From Streptomyces sp. AC512_CC834 (GTDB taxonomy: Bacteria > Actinomycetota > Actinomycetes > Streptomycetales > Streptomycetaceae), in NCBI RefSeq assembly GCF_019049325.1, contig NZ_JAGMUO010000014.1, positions 186,001 to 250,000 on the forward strand: a stretch of 64,000 nt of DNA, given 5' to 3'. The position numbers and the translations under genes were made by a program. The notes under the pieces are model-generated. The model was given only the letters and a program-made list of their open reading frames with translations. It had not been told where the DNA came from and made no database searches. Positions within the stretch are counted from its first letter, which is position 1; every line of letters starts with the position of its first letter. Of the stretch, positions 21,900-30,251 are shown in pieces.

Positions 21900-23243
21900 A
21901 TGGGACGGTGGTGTACGGCCTGGCGGCGTGCGGGGGCGGGGGCGGGGCGGGACCGGCCGACGGCGCCCGCGCGGCCGGCCGTCGTGACCGCCGTATTGGC
22001 CACGACCGCCGTATTGGCCACGACCGTCCTGCCCGGCGCTGCGGCCGTCGCGGCCGATGCGGCCGGTGCGCCCGCCGGCTACGACTTCGCCGACGACGCC
22101 CGCCGGATCACGGGCGCGAGCACCGCCTCGGACGCCGAACCGCTGGAGGCCGGCTCCACGTACCGCGGCTCCCTGCCGAGAAACGGCACCCTCTACTACC
22201 GCCTCGAACTCGACGCCGCCTCCGACGCCTACGTCTCCGTCACCGCCGTACCGGGACCCGACGGCGAGGTCACCGCCGTCGACGGCATCCGGGTCGCCGT
22301 CCAGGACGCCGACGGCGGCTCCTGCTCCTCCGACACCGCGACCTTCGGCGCCGCCCACAGTCCCCGCCCGGTCACCGCCCGGGGCATGCGCGAGATCACC
22401 CCCGGCGCGAACCGCTGCCAGGACCCCGGCACCTACTACGTCACCGTCGAGCGGACCCGGCCCAAGGACTCCCCGCCGGACGACTGGGACCTGGAACTCA
22501 CCGCCGCCACCGAACCCCGCCCGCGACAGACCGGCGCCACCAGTGCGCCCGAGACCTGGAACTCCGCCTCGCCCGAACCCCTCGCCGGCGAGCCGGAACG
22601 CCGGCCGGGCGGCCGCGGCTTCGCCCACGCCACCGCCGTCGGACAGGGCGTCTGGCAGGACGACATCCGCCCCGGCCAGACCCTCTACTACAAGGTGCCG
22701 GTCGACTGGGGCCGCCAGGTGTACGCCACCGCCGAACTCGGCGGCTCCGGCGACGCCTCCGGCTACGCCACCAGCGCCCTGCGACTGGCCCTGCACAACC
22801 CCGTGCGCGGCGAGGTCGACGACGCCGCCAAGGGCTACACCGGCCGGCCGACCACCGTCGGCCTCGCCACGCTGCCACCCGTGGCGTACGCCAACCGGTA
22901 CGCCACCTCGGGACAGGTCGGCGCACTGCGGTTCGCCGGCGACTACTACGTCGTGGTCCACCTCGCGGCACAGGTCGCCGACGACTTCGGCGAGGGCCCG
23001 TTCGGACTGACACTGCGCCTGCGACTCGGGGGAACGCAGCGCACCGGCCCCGACTACGCGGGGGAGTCCCGGCCCGAGGGCCTCTTCGAGGTCTCCGCAC
23101 AGGACCGGGTGGCCGCGCCGGAGAGCGGGACCACCGGCGAGAACCGCACCATGAAAGCGGTCGCCGTCGCCGGGATCGGAACCGGCAGCCTGCTGCTCCT
23201 GGCCCTGGCCCTGTGGACGGCGGCGGCCCGGCGCCGACCCTAG
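21900..23243 (+). CDS. Secreted, C-terminally membrane-anchored protein of unknown function
   Basis: The 447-aa protein has an N-terminal signal peptide (VVTAVLATTAVLATTVLPGA, about 28-47, ending AAAVAADA). The large extracellular part appears to hold two similar halves, each opening with a strand-rich motif around GTLYYRLELD and QTLYYKVPVD, as in bacterial pre-peptidase or jelly-roll modules. A C-terminal transmembrane helix AGIGTGSLLLLALALWTAA is followed by RRRP. ATG 21900 has GAGGGG about 10 nt upstream. It is convergent with the kinase gene, 16 nt away. I do not recognise a named family. Topology suggests a surface protein, perhaps a secretion-accessory or sensor protein. Confidence 0.8.
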   Translation: MGRWCTAWRRAGAGAGRDRPTAPARPAVVTAVLATTAVLATTVLPGAAAVAADAAGAPAGYDFADDARRITGASTASDAEPLEAGSTYRGSLPRNGTLYYRLELDAASDAYVSVTAVPGPDGEVTAVDGIRVAVQDADGGSCSSDTATFGAAHSPRPVTARGMREITPGANRCQDPGTYYVTVERTRPKDSPPDDWDLELTAATEPRPRQTGATSAPETWNSASPEPLAGEPERRPGGRGFAHATAVGQGVWQDDIRPGQTLYYKVPVDWGRQVYATAELGGSGDASGYATSALRLALHNPVRGEVDDAAKGYTGRPTTVGLATLPPVAYANRYATSGQVGALRFAGDYYVVVHLAAQVADDFGEGPFGLTLRLRLGGTQRTGPDYAGESRPEGLFEVSAQDRVAAPESGTTGENRTMKAVAVAGIGTGSLLLLALALWTAAARRRP

Positions 23244-23259
23244 GGCCTGCCGGCCGGAC

Positions 23260-24828
23260 TCAGATACGGGTCAGCGCCCAGAAACCCACCGCATAGCAGG
23301 CCAGTGCCAGCAGCAGCAGCGGCAACGCCACCCTCGCCGGAGGACCGGAACGGCGCCGCCGCCGTCCCCCACGGTGCTGCGCGGGAGGGGCGGTCTGCGC
23401 GGTCACAGCGGTGTACGCGGCGGTGGGAGCGTCGGCGGGCCGGGGCGGTGACGGCGCCAGAGCCTGGGCGGCGGGAAACGGCGGCACGTGCGGCGGCGGC
23501 TGGTACTGAGACCCACCGGGAGACCGGTCCTGAGGCGGGTCCTGAGACCGGTCCTGAGACCCGTACTGCGGGCCGCCCGTGAAGGCCGGGCTCTGCGCGG
23601 ACGAGCGCGCATCGGCCGCCGGCGCCGAGGTGACGGTCGGCTGCGGAGGCGGCAGATGAAAGCTGCCGGTCTCCGACACGCTGCCGCTGCCGCTGCCGCT
23701 GCCACCCGTCCGCCCGGCCCCGGGAGCCGACTCAGACAGCGGGCCAGCCCCGGTCGGCGGTGTGCCACTCGGCAACGGATCGGCAGGTGCCGACGGTGTC
23801 CGGTCCGGGGCCGCTGGTGTCCGGTCCTGAGCCCCTGGTGGGCCGGCCGGGGGCGCCGCAGTCCACGGTGGCGCGCCGGCCGGGGCCGCGCCCGGCCCGG
23901 CCGGCCGTCGCGGGTCCGTCGGCACGTCGTCCACCCCCGACGCCCGCTTGAGCGGACCGTCGGAGCCGAACCCCGACGGCAGCGGCCCGACCTGATCGAA
24001 GATCTCGATCAGCTCGTCGTCGGGGCCGGGCTCCGGCAGCAGCTCCGCCGCCGCGGTCAGCGCCTTGCGCGCCCCCGTCGCGGTACGGAACCTGGCCGGC
24101 GGATCCGGCTGCACCAACGTCGCCACCACCTGCCACAGCGGCTCGGGAATCCCCTGCGGCGCGGGCGGCGTGCCGCCCTCGAGGAAATGCTGCACGAGCG
24201 CCTTGGCGTCCGGTTTGGCCCCCTCCAGCAGATACAGGGCCACCAGACCCACCGCGAACAGGTCCGCGGGAAAATCCGGTTCCTCGCCCATCAACTGCTC
24301 CGGCGCGAGATAACCCGGTGTCCCCACCACGAGGTTGGTCTCCGTCAGCCGCGGCTCACCCAGCCGCATCGCGATGCCGAAGTCGGACAGCCTCAGCCGC
24401 GGACGGCCCGTCCCCGTCGCCTCGAGCAGCAGGTTGGCGGGCTTGATGTCACGGTGCACGACACCCTCCCCGTGCACTGCCGCCAGCCCCGCCAGAAGCT
24501 GGTCGAGCAACGTGCACACGAAGGCGGGCGGCAGCGGACCGTAGTCCCCCACCAGGTGAACCAGCGAACCACCCGTGACCAGGTCCATGGTGAACAGGAC
24601 CTGATCGTCGTCGGCCGCCCAGCTCGCCGGCGCCAGCACATGGGGATGATCGATCCGCAGCGCCTGCTCGCGCACGAACCGCAGCAGCGAGTGCGCGTCC
24701 CGCTGCTGGAGCACCTTGGCGGCCACATAACGCCGGCGCCGATGGTCCCAGGCACGCCAGACGGCACCGACCCCACCGCGGCCGATCGGGTCGACCAGCT
24801 CGTACCGGCCCGCGAAGACCTCACCCAT
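23260..24828 (-). CDS. Membrane-anchored Ser/Thr protein kinase
   Basis: A Hanks-type kinase of 522 aa. The Gly-loop is IGRGGVGAVW (residues 15-24), the catalytic Lys is K38 (YVAAKV), the catalytic loop HRDIKPANLL starts at 125, DFG is at 149-151 and the activation segment ends GTPGYLAPEQL. A Pro/Gly/Ala-rich juxtamembrane region (about 300-490) leads to a C-terminal transmembrane helix (PLLLLALACYAVGFWAL). Only RI follows, so there is no extracellular sensor domain. The start MGEVFAGRYELVD is typical of Streptomyces kinases; a GTG at 24867 is possible. The HTH regulator gene ends 86 bp upstream on the same strand, so co-transcription is plausible. Confidence 0.93.
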   Translation of the reverse strand: MGEVFAGRYELVDPIGRGGVGAVWRAWDHRRRRYVAAKVLQQRDAHSLLRFVREQALRIDHPHVLAPASWAADDDQVLFTMDLVTGGSLVHLVGDYGPLPPAFVCTLLDQLLAGLAAVHGEGVVHRDIKPANLLLEATGTGRPRLRLSDFGIAMRLGEPRLTETNLVVGTPGYLAPEQLMGEEPDFPADLFAVGLVALYLLEGAKPDAKALVQHFLEGGTPPAPQGIPEPLWQVVATLVQPDPPARFRTATGARKALTAAAELLPEPGPDDELIEIFDQVGPLPSGFGSDGPLKRASGVDDVPTDPRRPAGPGAAPAGAPPWTAAPPAGPPGAQDRTPAAPDRTPSAPADPLPSGTPPTGAGPLSESAPGAGRTGGSGSGSGSVSETGSFHLPPPQPTVTSAPAADARSSAQSPAFTGGPQYGSQDRSQDPPQDRSPGGSQYQPPPHVPPFPAAQALAPSPPRPADAPTAAYTAVTAQTAPPAQHRGGRRRRRSGPPARVALPLLLLALACYAVGFWALTRI

Positions 24829-24914
24829 GGCTGTGCGCCGCTCCTCCCCTGGGACCTGTCGCGCCACTCACGGACCCGGCCGCCGACCCCCCCCGCGGCG
24901 ACCGGACCCCGGGA

Positions 24915-25463
24915 TCAGTTCTGGTGGGACTGGTAGTGCGCGACCGCGTCCGAGGTACGGCCCGCGCCATAGACCCGCAGGAACTCCGCCAGCTCCGGAT
25001 GCGAGGAGGAAAGGGAGTCCGCCGCGTCGATGATGTCCCCGGCGGCCGCCACCGACCGCAGCAGCGACTGGATCTCACGCACCACCCGCTTGACCGTGGG
25101 CGCGCCCGAACTACTCGTCGTCGTCGTGGTGTTGTTGAGCACCGAGCCCCCCTGCGACTTCTTGATCTCATCCATGCGCTCCGTCGCCTCGGCCGCGCTC
25201 ACACTGCCGTCCGCGACCTGCCCCGCCAGGTCCTGCAGCAACTGCACCCGCTGGACCACCGCGGGATTGCCGATCTTCGCCCGCTGGCCGCTCATCAACT
25301 GCGACAGCATCGGCGCGGACAGCCCCAGCACCCCCGCGAGACGAGCCTGGTTGAGACCGAGATCATCGATAAGCCTGCGGAAGAGCGCCCCCAACGGCTC
25401 CCCGTACCAGTTCCGCTGCAGTTCCCGCGCTCTTGCGGTGGCTTCCTGCTGTGCGGCGTCCAT
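24915..25463 (-). CDS. XRE-type helix-turn-helix DNA-binding protein
   Basis: The 182-aa protein has a lambda-repressor-like HTH at about residues 25-60 (LIDDLGLNQARLAGVLGLSA, then PMLSQLMSGQRAKIGNP). Two helical segments follow, with the tail FLRVYGAGRTSDAVAHYQSH. A short Thr/Ser run (NNTTTTTSSSG) links the halves. ATG 25463 has GGGGAG 5 nt upstream; the longer frame to 25643 would overlap the tRNA promoter and lacks similarity. It is a conserved Streptomyces regulator type with unknown targets. The kinase gene follows on the same strand and may phosphorylate it, which is only an inference from position. Confidence 0.88.
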   Translation of the reverse strand: MDAAQQEATARARELQRNWYGEPLGALFRRLIDDLGLNQARLAGVLGLSAPMLSQLMSGQRAKIGNPAVVQRVQLLQDLAGQVADGSVSAAEATERMDEIKKSQGGSVLNNTTTTTSSSGAPTVKRVVREIQSLLRSVAAAGDIIDAADSLSSSHPELAEFLRVYGAGRTSDAVAHYQSHQN

Positions 25464-25561
25464 TGCGTCTCCCCATCGCTTCCCCAAAAACCGCAGTTCG
25501 CTCCAGCGAACCACGCCGAGCATCTTACGGAGCGTGGTCGTTTCCCGGGAGCCCCAATCAT

Positions 25562-25592
25562 TTGTGAGATACGGGCGCCGACCCGGTACTCT
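25562..25592 (+). promoter_or_regulatory. Candidate promoter of tRNA-Ala
   Basis: TTGTGA (25562-25567) and TACTCT (25587-25592) are separated by 19 bp, slightly long, and lie about 50 nt before the mature tRNA. Confidence 0.4.
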
Positions 25593-25643
25593 TGTCTGCG
25601 GCGACCGACGGTCCGCGACACCACGACCGACGCCGCCTCCCAA

Positions 25644-25716
25644 GGGGCCTTAGCTCAGTTGGTAGAGCGCTGTCTTTGCATGGCAGATGTCAGGGGTTCG
25701 ACTCCCCTAGGCTCCA
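25644..25716 (+). tRNA. tRNA-Ala (anticodon TGC)
   Basis: A cloverleaf folds with acceptor GGGGCCT/AGGCTCC (one G-U pair), D-arm, anticodon loop TTTGCAT (TGC), T-loop TTCGACT and discriminator A at 25716. The next bases are CCG, so the 3' CCA is not encoded and must be added enzymatically, unlike the tRNA-Ile and tRNA-Leu genes of this window. Confidence 0.97.
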
Positions 25717-25908
25717 CCGTCAAGAGCGCCTCCGACCTGCGGAAACGTACGTCGGAGGCGCTCTGTGCGTTCCCCGGACGGCGGGCAGCGGCCCGTCCGC
25801 CCCGCCCCGGCGGCGCGGAGACCTTCCTCACCGTCCGCGCCCGCGCGGCACCCCCGACCGGGCACGCCCCAACCGAATGATCACCAACGACCGTACAGAA
25901 AGGGCCTG

Positions 25909-26112
25909 TTGACCACGCGGAACAACCCTCCGGTCCACGCGACACAACCGGAACGGACCCACGGACCGACCGAACTCGGCGCCCCGGCGGCGCTGTCTGC
26001 TCTTGATATCGTCACCCCACAGGGCACCAGCGCCACACCCCCGCGGCGCGGTGCCACGTGGCTCATCGCCGTCGGGACCGTCCGGTCGCTACCGACGAGG
26101 TGGAAGGGGTAG
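25909..26112 (+). CDS. Possible 67-aa ORF immediately upstream of uppS
   Basis: A TTG start with AGAAAGGG 5 nt upstream (25897-25904) opens a 67-codon frame rich in Pro, Thr and Arg with no recognised domain. It ends 3 nt before the uppS ATG, so its translation would deliver ribosomes to uppS. The frame continues open upstream, and hydrophilic composition alone does not prove coding. It could equally be an untranslated leader. The remaining bases from tRNA-Ala to here show nothing else. Confidence 0.25.
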   Translation: MTTRNNPPVHATQPERTHGPTELGAPAALSALDIVTPQGTSATPPRRGATWLIAVGTVRSLPTRWKG

Positions 26113-26115
26113 ACC

Positions 26116-26892
26116 ATGCGGGCGAAGGTACGGGCCGCTCTCGACGCGCTCTACATGAAGCGGCTGGTCAGGGAGCTGGAAGGACGCCCACGCCCCCAGC
26201 ACATCGGCATCATGCTCGACGGCAACCGCCGGTGGGCCAAGATGTCCGGCATCGACGACCCCCGCGAGGGCTACCGGGCCGGCGGGGCGAAGGTGCTGGA
26301 CTTCCTGCGCTGGTGCGACTCCGCACAGATCGAGCACGTCACCCTGTTCATGCTCTCCGACGACAACCTCCACCGGCCCGAGGAGCAACTGGAACCGCTC
26401 ATCGACATCATCGCCGAGGTCGTCGAGCGACTGGCCGCGCCCGGCAACCCCTGGCGCGTCGAAGCGGTCGGCGCCCTGGACCTGCTGCCCGCCGAGTCCG
26501 CGAGCCGCCTCAAGACCGCCACCGCCGCCACCCAGGACCGCAAGGGCGGCACCAAGGTCGACGTCGCCGTGGGCTACGGAGGCAGACGCGAGATCGTCGA
26601 CGCCGTGCGCTCCGCCCTCACCGAGCACAGCTCCCAGGGCGGCGACATCGACGAGTTCATCGAGACCTTCACCATGGAGCACATCTCCAAGCACCTGTAC
26701 TCCAAGACACGCTCCGAGTCCGACCTCATCATCCGCACCTCCGGCGAACAGCGCCTCTCCGGATTCCTGCTCTGGCAGTCCGCCTACGCCGAAGTCCACT
26801 TCTGCGAGACCTACTGGCCGGACTTCCGCGAGATCGACTTCCTGCGCGCCCTGCGCTCCTACTCCCTGCGGGAACGCCGCTACGGCCGCTGA
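26116..26892 (+). CDS. uppS: Isoprenyl transferase (cis-prenyl / undecaprenyl diphosphate synthase family)
   Basis: It condenses isopentenyl diphosphate units in cis configuration to make the polyprenyl lipid carrier for peptidoglycan and glycan synthesis. The 258-aa protein has the family motif HIGIMLDGNRRWAK with catalytic D35. The C-terminal SDLIIRTSGEQRLSGFLLWQ motif and SAYAEVHFCETYWPDF complete the fold. The N-terminus (about 1-28) is a basic helix. ATG is preceded by GGAAGGGG. Streptomyces usually carry more than one cis-prenyltransferase, so product length is not certain. A parS site and a strong terminator follow. Confidence 0.93.
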   Translation: MRAKVRAALDALYMKRLVRELEGRPRPQHIGIMLDGNRRWAKMSGIDDPREGYRAGGAKVLDFLRWCDSAQIEHVTLFMLSDDNLHRPEEQLEPLIDIIAEVVERLAAPGNPWRVEAVGALDLLPAESASRLKTATAATQDRKGGTKVDVAVGYGGRREIVDAVRSALTEHSSQGGDIDEFIETFTMEHISKHLYSKTRSESDLIIRTSGEQRLSGFLLWQSAYAEVHFCETYWPDFREIDFLRALRSYSLRERRYGR

Positions 26893-26898
26893 GCGCCC

Positions 26899-26912
26899 GT
26901 TTCACGTGAAAC
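26899..26912. promoter_or_regulatory. parS: parS site (ParB-binding centromere)
   Basis: GTTTCACGTGAAAC is a perfect 14-bp palindrome identical to the Streptomyces ParB-box consensus. It lies 6 nt after the uppS stop and 4 nt before a terminator hairpin. ParB spreads from such sites around oriC to organise and segregate origins. Confidence 0.92.
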
Positions 26913-26916
26913 ATCA

Positions 26917-26953
26917 CCGCGGGGCGGGAGACTCGGAGTCTCCCGCCCCGCGG
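26917..26953. terminator. Bidirectional terminator between uppS and the DUF5324 gene
   Basis: A perfect 17-bp stem (26917-26933 with 26937-26953) closes on a 3-nt loop. It lies between two convergent genes and should stop transcription from both sides. Confidence 0.85.
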
Positions 26954-26997
26954 CGGTAGGAAAGCGATCGACGCCGACTGGGCGAGGACGCCGGGGA

Positions 26998-27699
26998 TCA
27001 GCGGGGCTCGTCGCCCTCCGCCGCCTCCTCCTGCGCCTGCTTGGCCTGCACCTCGGGATCGAGAACCGCCTCACCGGTGCCGTCCACCGACGTCAGCCGC
27101 CCCGACTCGGGAACCTCCGTCGCCTCCGGCGGCTCCACCAGCCAGTCCGGGTTGGCCTGCTTGTCCCACCACTTCCAAGCGGCGAAGGCACCGCCCGCGA
27201 CGACACCCGCCACCGCCAGAACCCTGGCGACACGACCGGCCCTCGCCCGCCGCCGATGCCTGCGCGTCAGCCTCTGGATCTCCTTCGCCGTCACCTCACC
27301 CCGCAGCGCGGCCAGTGCCGCAGCACCCCGCGCCGTGGCCTCGTCCCGCACAGGGCCGGCCGCGGCCACCGCCTGCTCGATCATCGGGCGTGAATAGTCG
27401 GCCGCCTGCCGAGCGGCCAGACGCGTACGGACGGCAGCCTCCTGAGCGGCCGCGTCCATCTTCGGCGGCACATGCGTACGGGCCTGCTCCAGCCGCGGCG
27501 CGACACGCACGCCGTACTGGAGACGAGCCTGGTCTGCGGCCTGCGACACCTTGGGCGCCAGCCGTCCGCGCGCCTCCTGTGCATAGTGAGCGGCCCTGTC
27601 CTTGGCCGTGTCGGCGTAGGGCGCCACCGCTTCCGCGGCGTGCAGCACGCTGTCCTTCGCCGAACCGGTCGCGGCGCGCACGCTGTCGATGCGGGTCAC
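26998..27699 (-). CDS. DUF5324 family membrane protein
   Basis: The 233-aa protein has a long Ala-rich amphipathic helical N-terminal half (about 1-140). It starts MTRIDSVRAATGSAKDSVLH and resembles a coiled-coil or apolipoprotein-like structure. A basic stretch RRHRRRARAGR and one transmembrane helix (VLAVAGVVAGGAFAAWKWW, about 160-178) follow. The acidic C-terminal tail is exported or cytosolic depending on topology. It is recognised as a Streptomyces family of unknown function. GTG 27699 has GAGGAGGAGG upstream. It is divergent from the cyclophilin gene. Confidence 0.85.
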   Translation of the reverse strand: MTRIDSVRAATGSAKDSVLHAAEAVAPYADTAKDRAAHYAQEARGRLAPKVSQAADQARLQYGVRVAPRLEQARTHVPPKMDAAAQEAAVRTRLAARQAADYSRPMIEQAVAAAGPVRDEATARGAAALAALRGEVTAKEIQRLTRRHRRRARAGRVARVLAVAGVVAGGAFAAWKWWDKQANPDWLVEPPEATEVPESGRLTSVDGTGEAVLDPEVQAKQAQEEAAEGDEPR

Positions 27700-28030
27700 G
27701 GGTTCCTCCTCCTCGGTGGCGTACGGTAATTCGACTTTCCACCCTTTTACGGATCATGCCTGTGGACGCACCGCCAGGCATGTGAGGGCAGGCATCCGGG
27801 TCACGGACGATGCCGTCGGGCCCTCTGGGACAAGTGGTGATGAAGTTGCGAACAGGAGCTGATCAACGTCAATAACGGATGAATACCGGGCAACACGATC
27901 CCGCCCCCGACAATGCCACGGATCGACGCCCCGCGCTCGTGACCCAGCGGGACGAACGCGGGATGAACTACGAACGCACCCCCGACCGTGCGAGGATCGG
28001 GGCGCACAACAGGACGACGGAAGGCACCCC
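27700..28030. other. Divergent intergenic region, DUF5324 gene and cyclophilin gene
   Basis: This 331-bp gap must hold promoters for both flanking genes. TTGCGA at 27846-27851 is a -35-like element for the plus strand, without a convincing -10. No hairpin, repeat or small gene was found. Confidence 0.4.
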
Positions 28031-28564
<534 letters not shown>

Positions 28565-28592
28565 CCCCACCCCGCACCGGGCAGGAACCAAA

Positions 28593-28624
28593 CGCCCCGC
28601 CCATCCGTAAAGAAGGGCGGGGCG
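28593..28624 (+). terminator. Terminator of the cyclophilin gene
   Basis: A 10-bp perfect stem CGCCCCGCCC/GGGCGGGGCG (28593-28602 with 28615-28624) has a 12-nt loop between ppiA and the rhomboid gene. Confidence 0.75.
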
Positions 28625-28666
28625 GTGCATCGGCACCCACCGCCTGAGGACGACCGAGGGGAAGCC

Positions 28667-29557
28667 ATGGACCACGCGGCCGCCGGCCCACCGGACGCCC
28701 AGCGCCTGCCCGGCTGCTACCGACACCCGGACCGCGAGACCGGCATCCGCTGCACCCGCTGCGAACGCCCCATCTGCCCGGACTGCATGGTCAACGCCTC
28801 CGTCGGCTTCCACTGCCCCGACTGCGCCGCCGGCCGCACCGGCGGCAACGGACCCGCCCCCGCCGCCTCCCGACCCCGCACCCTCGCCGGCGGCACGGTC
28901 GCCGCCGACCCCCACCTCCTCACCAAGATCCTGATCGGGATCAACGCGGCGGTGTTCATCGCCGTCCAGGCGCTCCCGTCGTCCTTCCTCAGCGACATGG
29001 TGCTCATCGGACGCTGGCCCCCCGCCCCCTTCGTCCCGACCGAGGGCGTCGCCGAGGGCGAGTGGTACCGCCTGGTGACCACGATGTTCACCCACGAGGA
29101 AATCTGGCACATCGGCTTCAACATGATCAGCCTCTGGTTCCTCGGCGGCCCCCTGGAAGCAGCCCTCGGCAGAGCCCGCTACCTCGCGCTCTACCTCGTC
29201 TCCGGCCTCGCCGGCAGCGCCCTCACCTATCTGCTGGCCTCACCCACCACGGCCACCCTCGGCGCGTCCGGCGCCGTCTTCGGCCTCTTCGGCGCCACCG
29301 CCGCCCTCGTGCGCCGGCTCAACGCCGACATGCGGCCGGTCGTCATCCTGCTGGTGATCAACCTGGTCTTCACGTTCACGTGGGCCAACATCGCCTGGCA
29401 GGCCCACATCGGCGGTCTCGTCGCCGGCGGAGTCATCGGCTACGCCATGCTCCACGCCCCGCGCGAGCGGCGGACGCTCGTGCAGTACGGCTCCTGTGCG
29501 GTGGTCCTCGTGGCCGTCGTCGGCCTGACGCTGCTGAGAACGGCCCAGCTCACCTGA
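28667..29557 (+). CDS. Rhomboid intramembrane serine protease with N-terminal zinc finger
   Basis: The 296-aa protein starts with a B-box-like zinc finger: C17, H20, C29, C32, C37, C40, C50 and C53 can bind two zinc ions. A linker then leads to a six-helix rhomboid domain. The catalytic Ser is in TLGASGAVFGLFGA and the catalytic His in AHIGGLVAGG. The structural WHIGFNMISLWFLGG motif is present. A seventh hydrophobic segment ends the protein. Rhomboids cut membrane proteins within or next to transmembrane helices. ATG 28667 has GAGGGG 5 nt upstream. The zinc-finger fusion is common in actinobacterial rhomboids; substrates are unknown. Confidence 0.92.
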   Translation: MDHAAAGPPDAQRLPGCYRHPDRETGIRCTRCERPICPDCMVNASVGFHCPDCAAGRTGGNGPAPAASRPRTLAGGTVAADPHLLTKILIGINAAVFIAVQALPSSFLSDMVLIGRWPPAPFVPTEGVAEGEWYRLVTTMFTHEEIWHIGFNMISLWFLGGPLEAALGRARYLALYLVSGLAGSALTYLLASPTTATLGASGAVFGLFGATAALVRRLNADMRPVVILLVINLVFTFTWANIAWQAHIGGLVAGGVIGYAMLHAPRERRTLVQYGSCAVVLVAVVGLTLLRTAQLT

Positions 29558-29575
29558 GCGTGCCCCGCTATCCTG

Positions 29576-29800
29576 TTGTCCACAGCGGGTGTCGGATCTT
29601 GTGCACAGCGTGCGGGAACACGTGTGCCCCCTGTCGCTGACTTGTGTTTCCGCAGGTCGGACAGGGGGCGAACATGCTTTCGGAACTCGGGCTCAGCCGG
29701 TACTTCCGTCACACCGGCGTCAATGCCCGGTGGGTTATCCACAGATCGTCTTTCTTTTCCCCACCATGTGGACAGTGCCTGTGGATAACTCCGTGGACAG
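29576..29800. promoter_or_regulatory. DnaA-box cluster outside oriC
   Basis: Five DnaA boxes lie in 225 bp of non-coding DNA between the convergent rhomboid and crgA genes: TTGTCCACA (29576-29584), TTATCCACA (29735-29743), and inverted TGTGGACAG (29767), TGTGGATAA (29780) and CGTGGACAG (29792). This density is comparable to oriC, about 27 kb away. Convergent flanking genes make a promoter role unlikely. The 289-bp gap has no other feature. Confidence 0.85.
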
Positions 29801-29845
29801 CCCTGGCCAGAGCTACTGAGGAGCTGCCGCGGGGCTACCGCCGGG

Positions 29846-30100
29846 CTACTTCCACTGCGTCGAGACACCGAATCCGGCAGCGATGAAGCCGAAGCCCACC
29901 ACGATGTTCCAGTTGCCCAGAGAGTCGATGGGCAGTGAGCCGTCGGTGACATAGAAGACGACGATCCAGGCGAGGCCGAGGACGAACATGGCCAGCATGA
30001 CCGGCGCGACCCAGCCGCGGCTGGTCAGCTTGATGCTGGTCGTCTGCTTCGAGGGCGGCGGCGTGTAATCGGCCTTCTTGCGGATACGTGACTTCGGCAC
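29846..30100 (-). CDS. crgA: Cell division protein CrgA
   Basis: CrgA is a small membrane protein that controls FtsZ-ring formation and sporulation septation in Streptomyces and recruits peptidoglycan enzymes in mycobacteria. The 84-aa product begins [20 protein letters not shown]. It has two transmembrane segments ([20 protein letters not shown], then [18 protein letters not shown]) and ends in TQWK. GTG 30100 has AGGAGAG upstream; the longer open frame to 30649 is antisense to the DUF881 gene. Length and both ends match the family. Confidence 0.96.
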   Translation of the reverse strand: MPKSRIRKKADYTPPPSKQTTSIKLTSRGWVAPVMLAMFVLGLAWIVVFYVTDGSLPIDSLGNWNIVVGFGFIAAGFGVSTQWK

Positions 30101-30251
30101 GAGGGTCTCTCCTGTCGATGCGCTGCGTGGCCGCGCAGGGAACGGGGGGTCGGTCTCGGGGGCGGCGTACATGGGACGAGGGGACTCTGAGCGCTCCCCC
30201 GGGCGTCCGTTAGCGTAGTCCTTCCGTGGCGCCGAAGGAGATAAGGGTACG

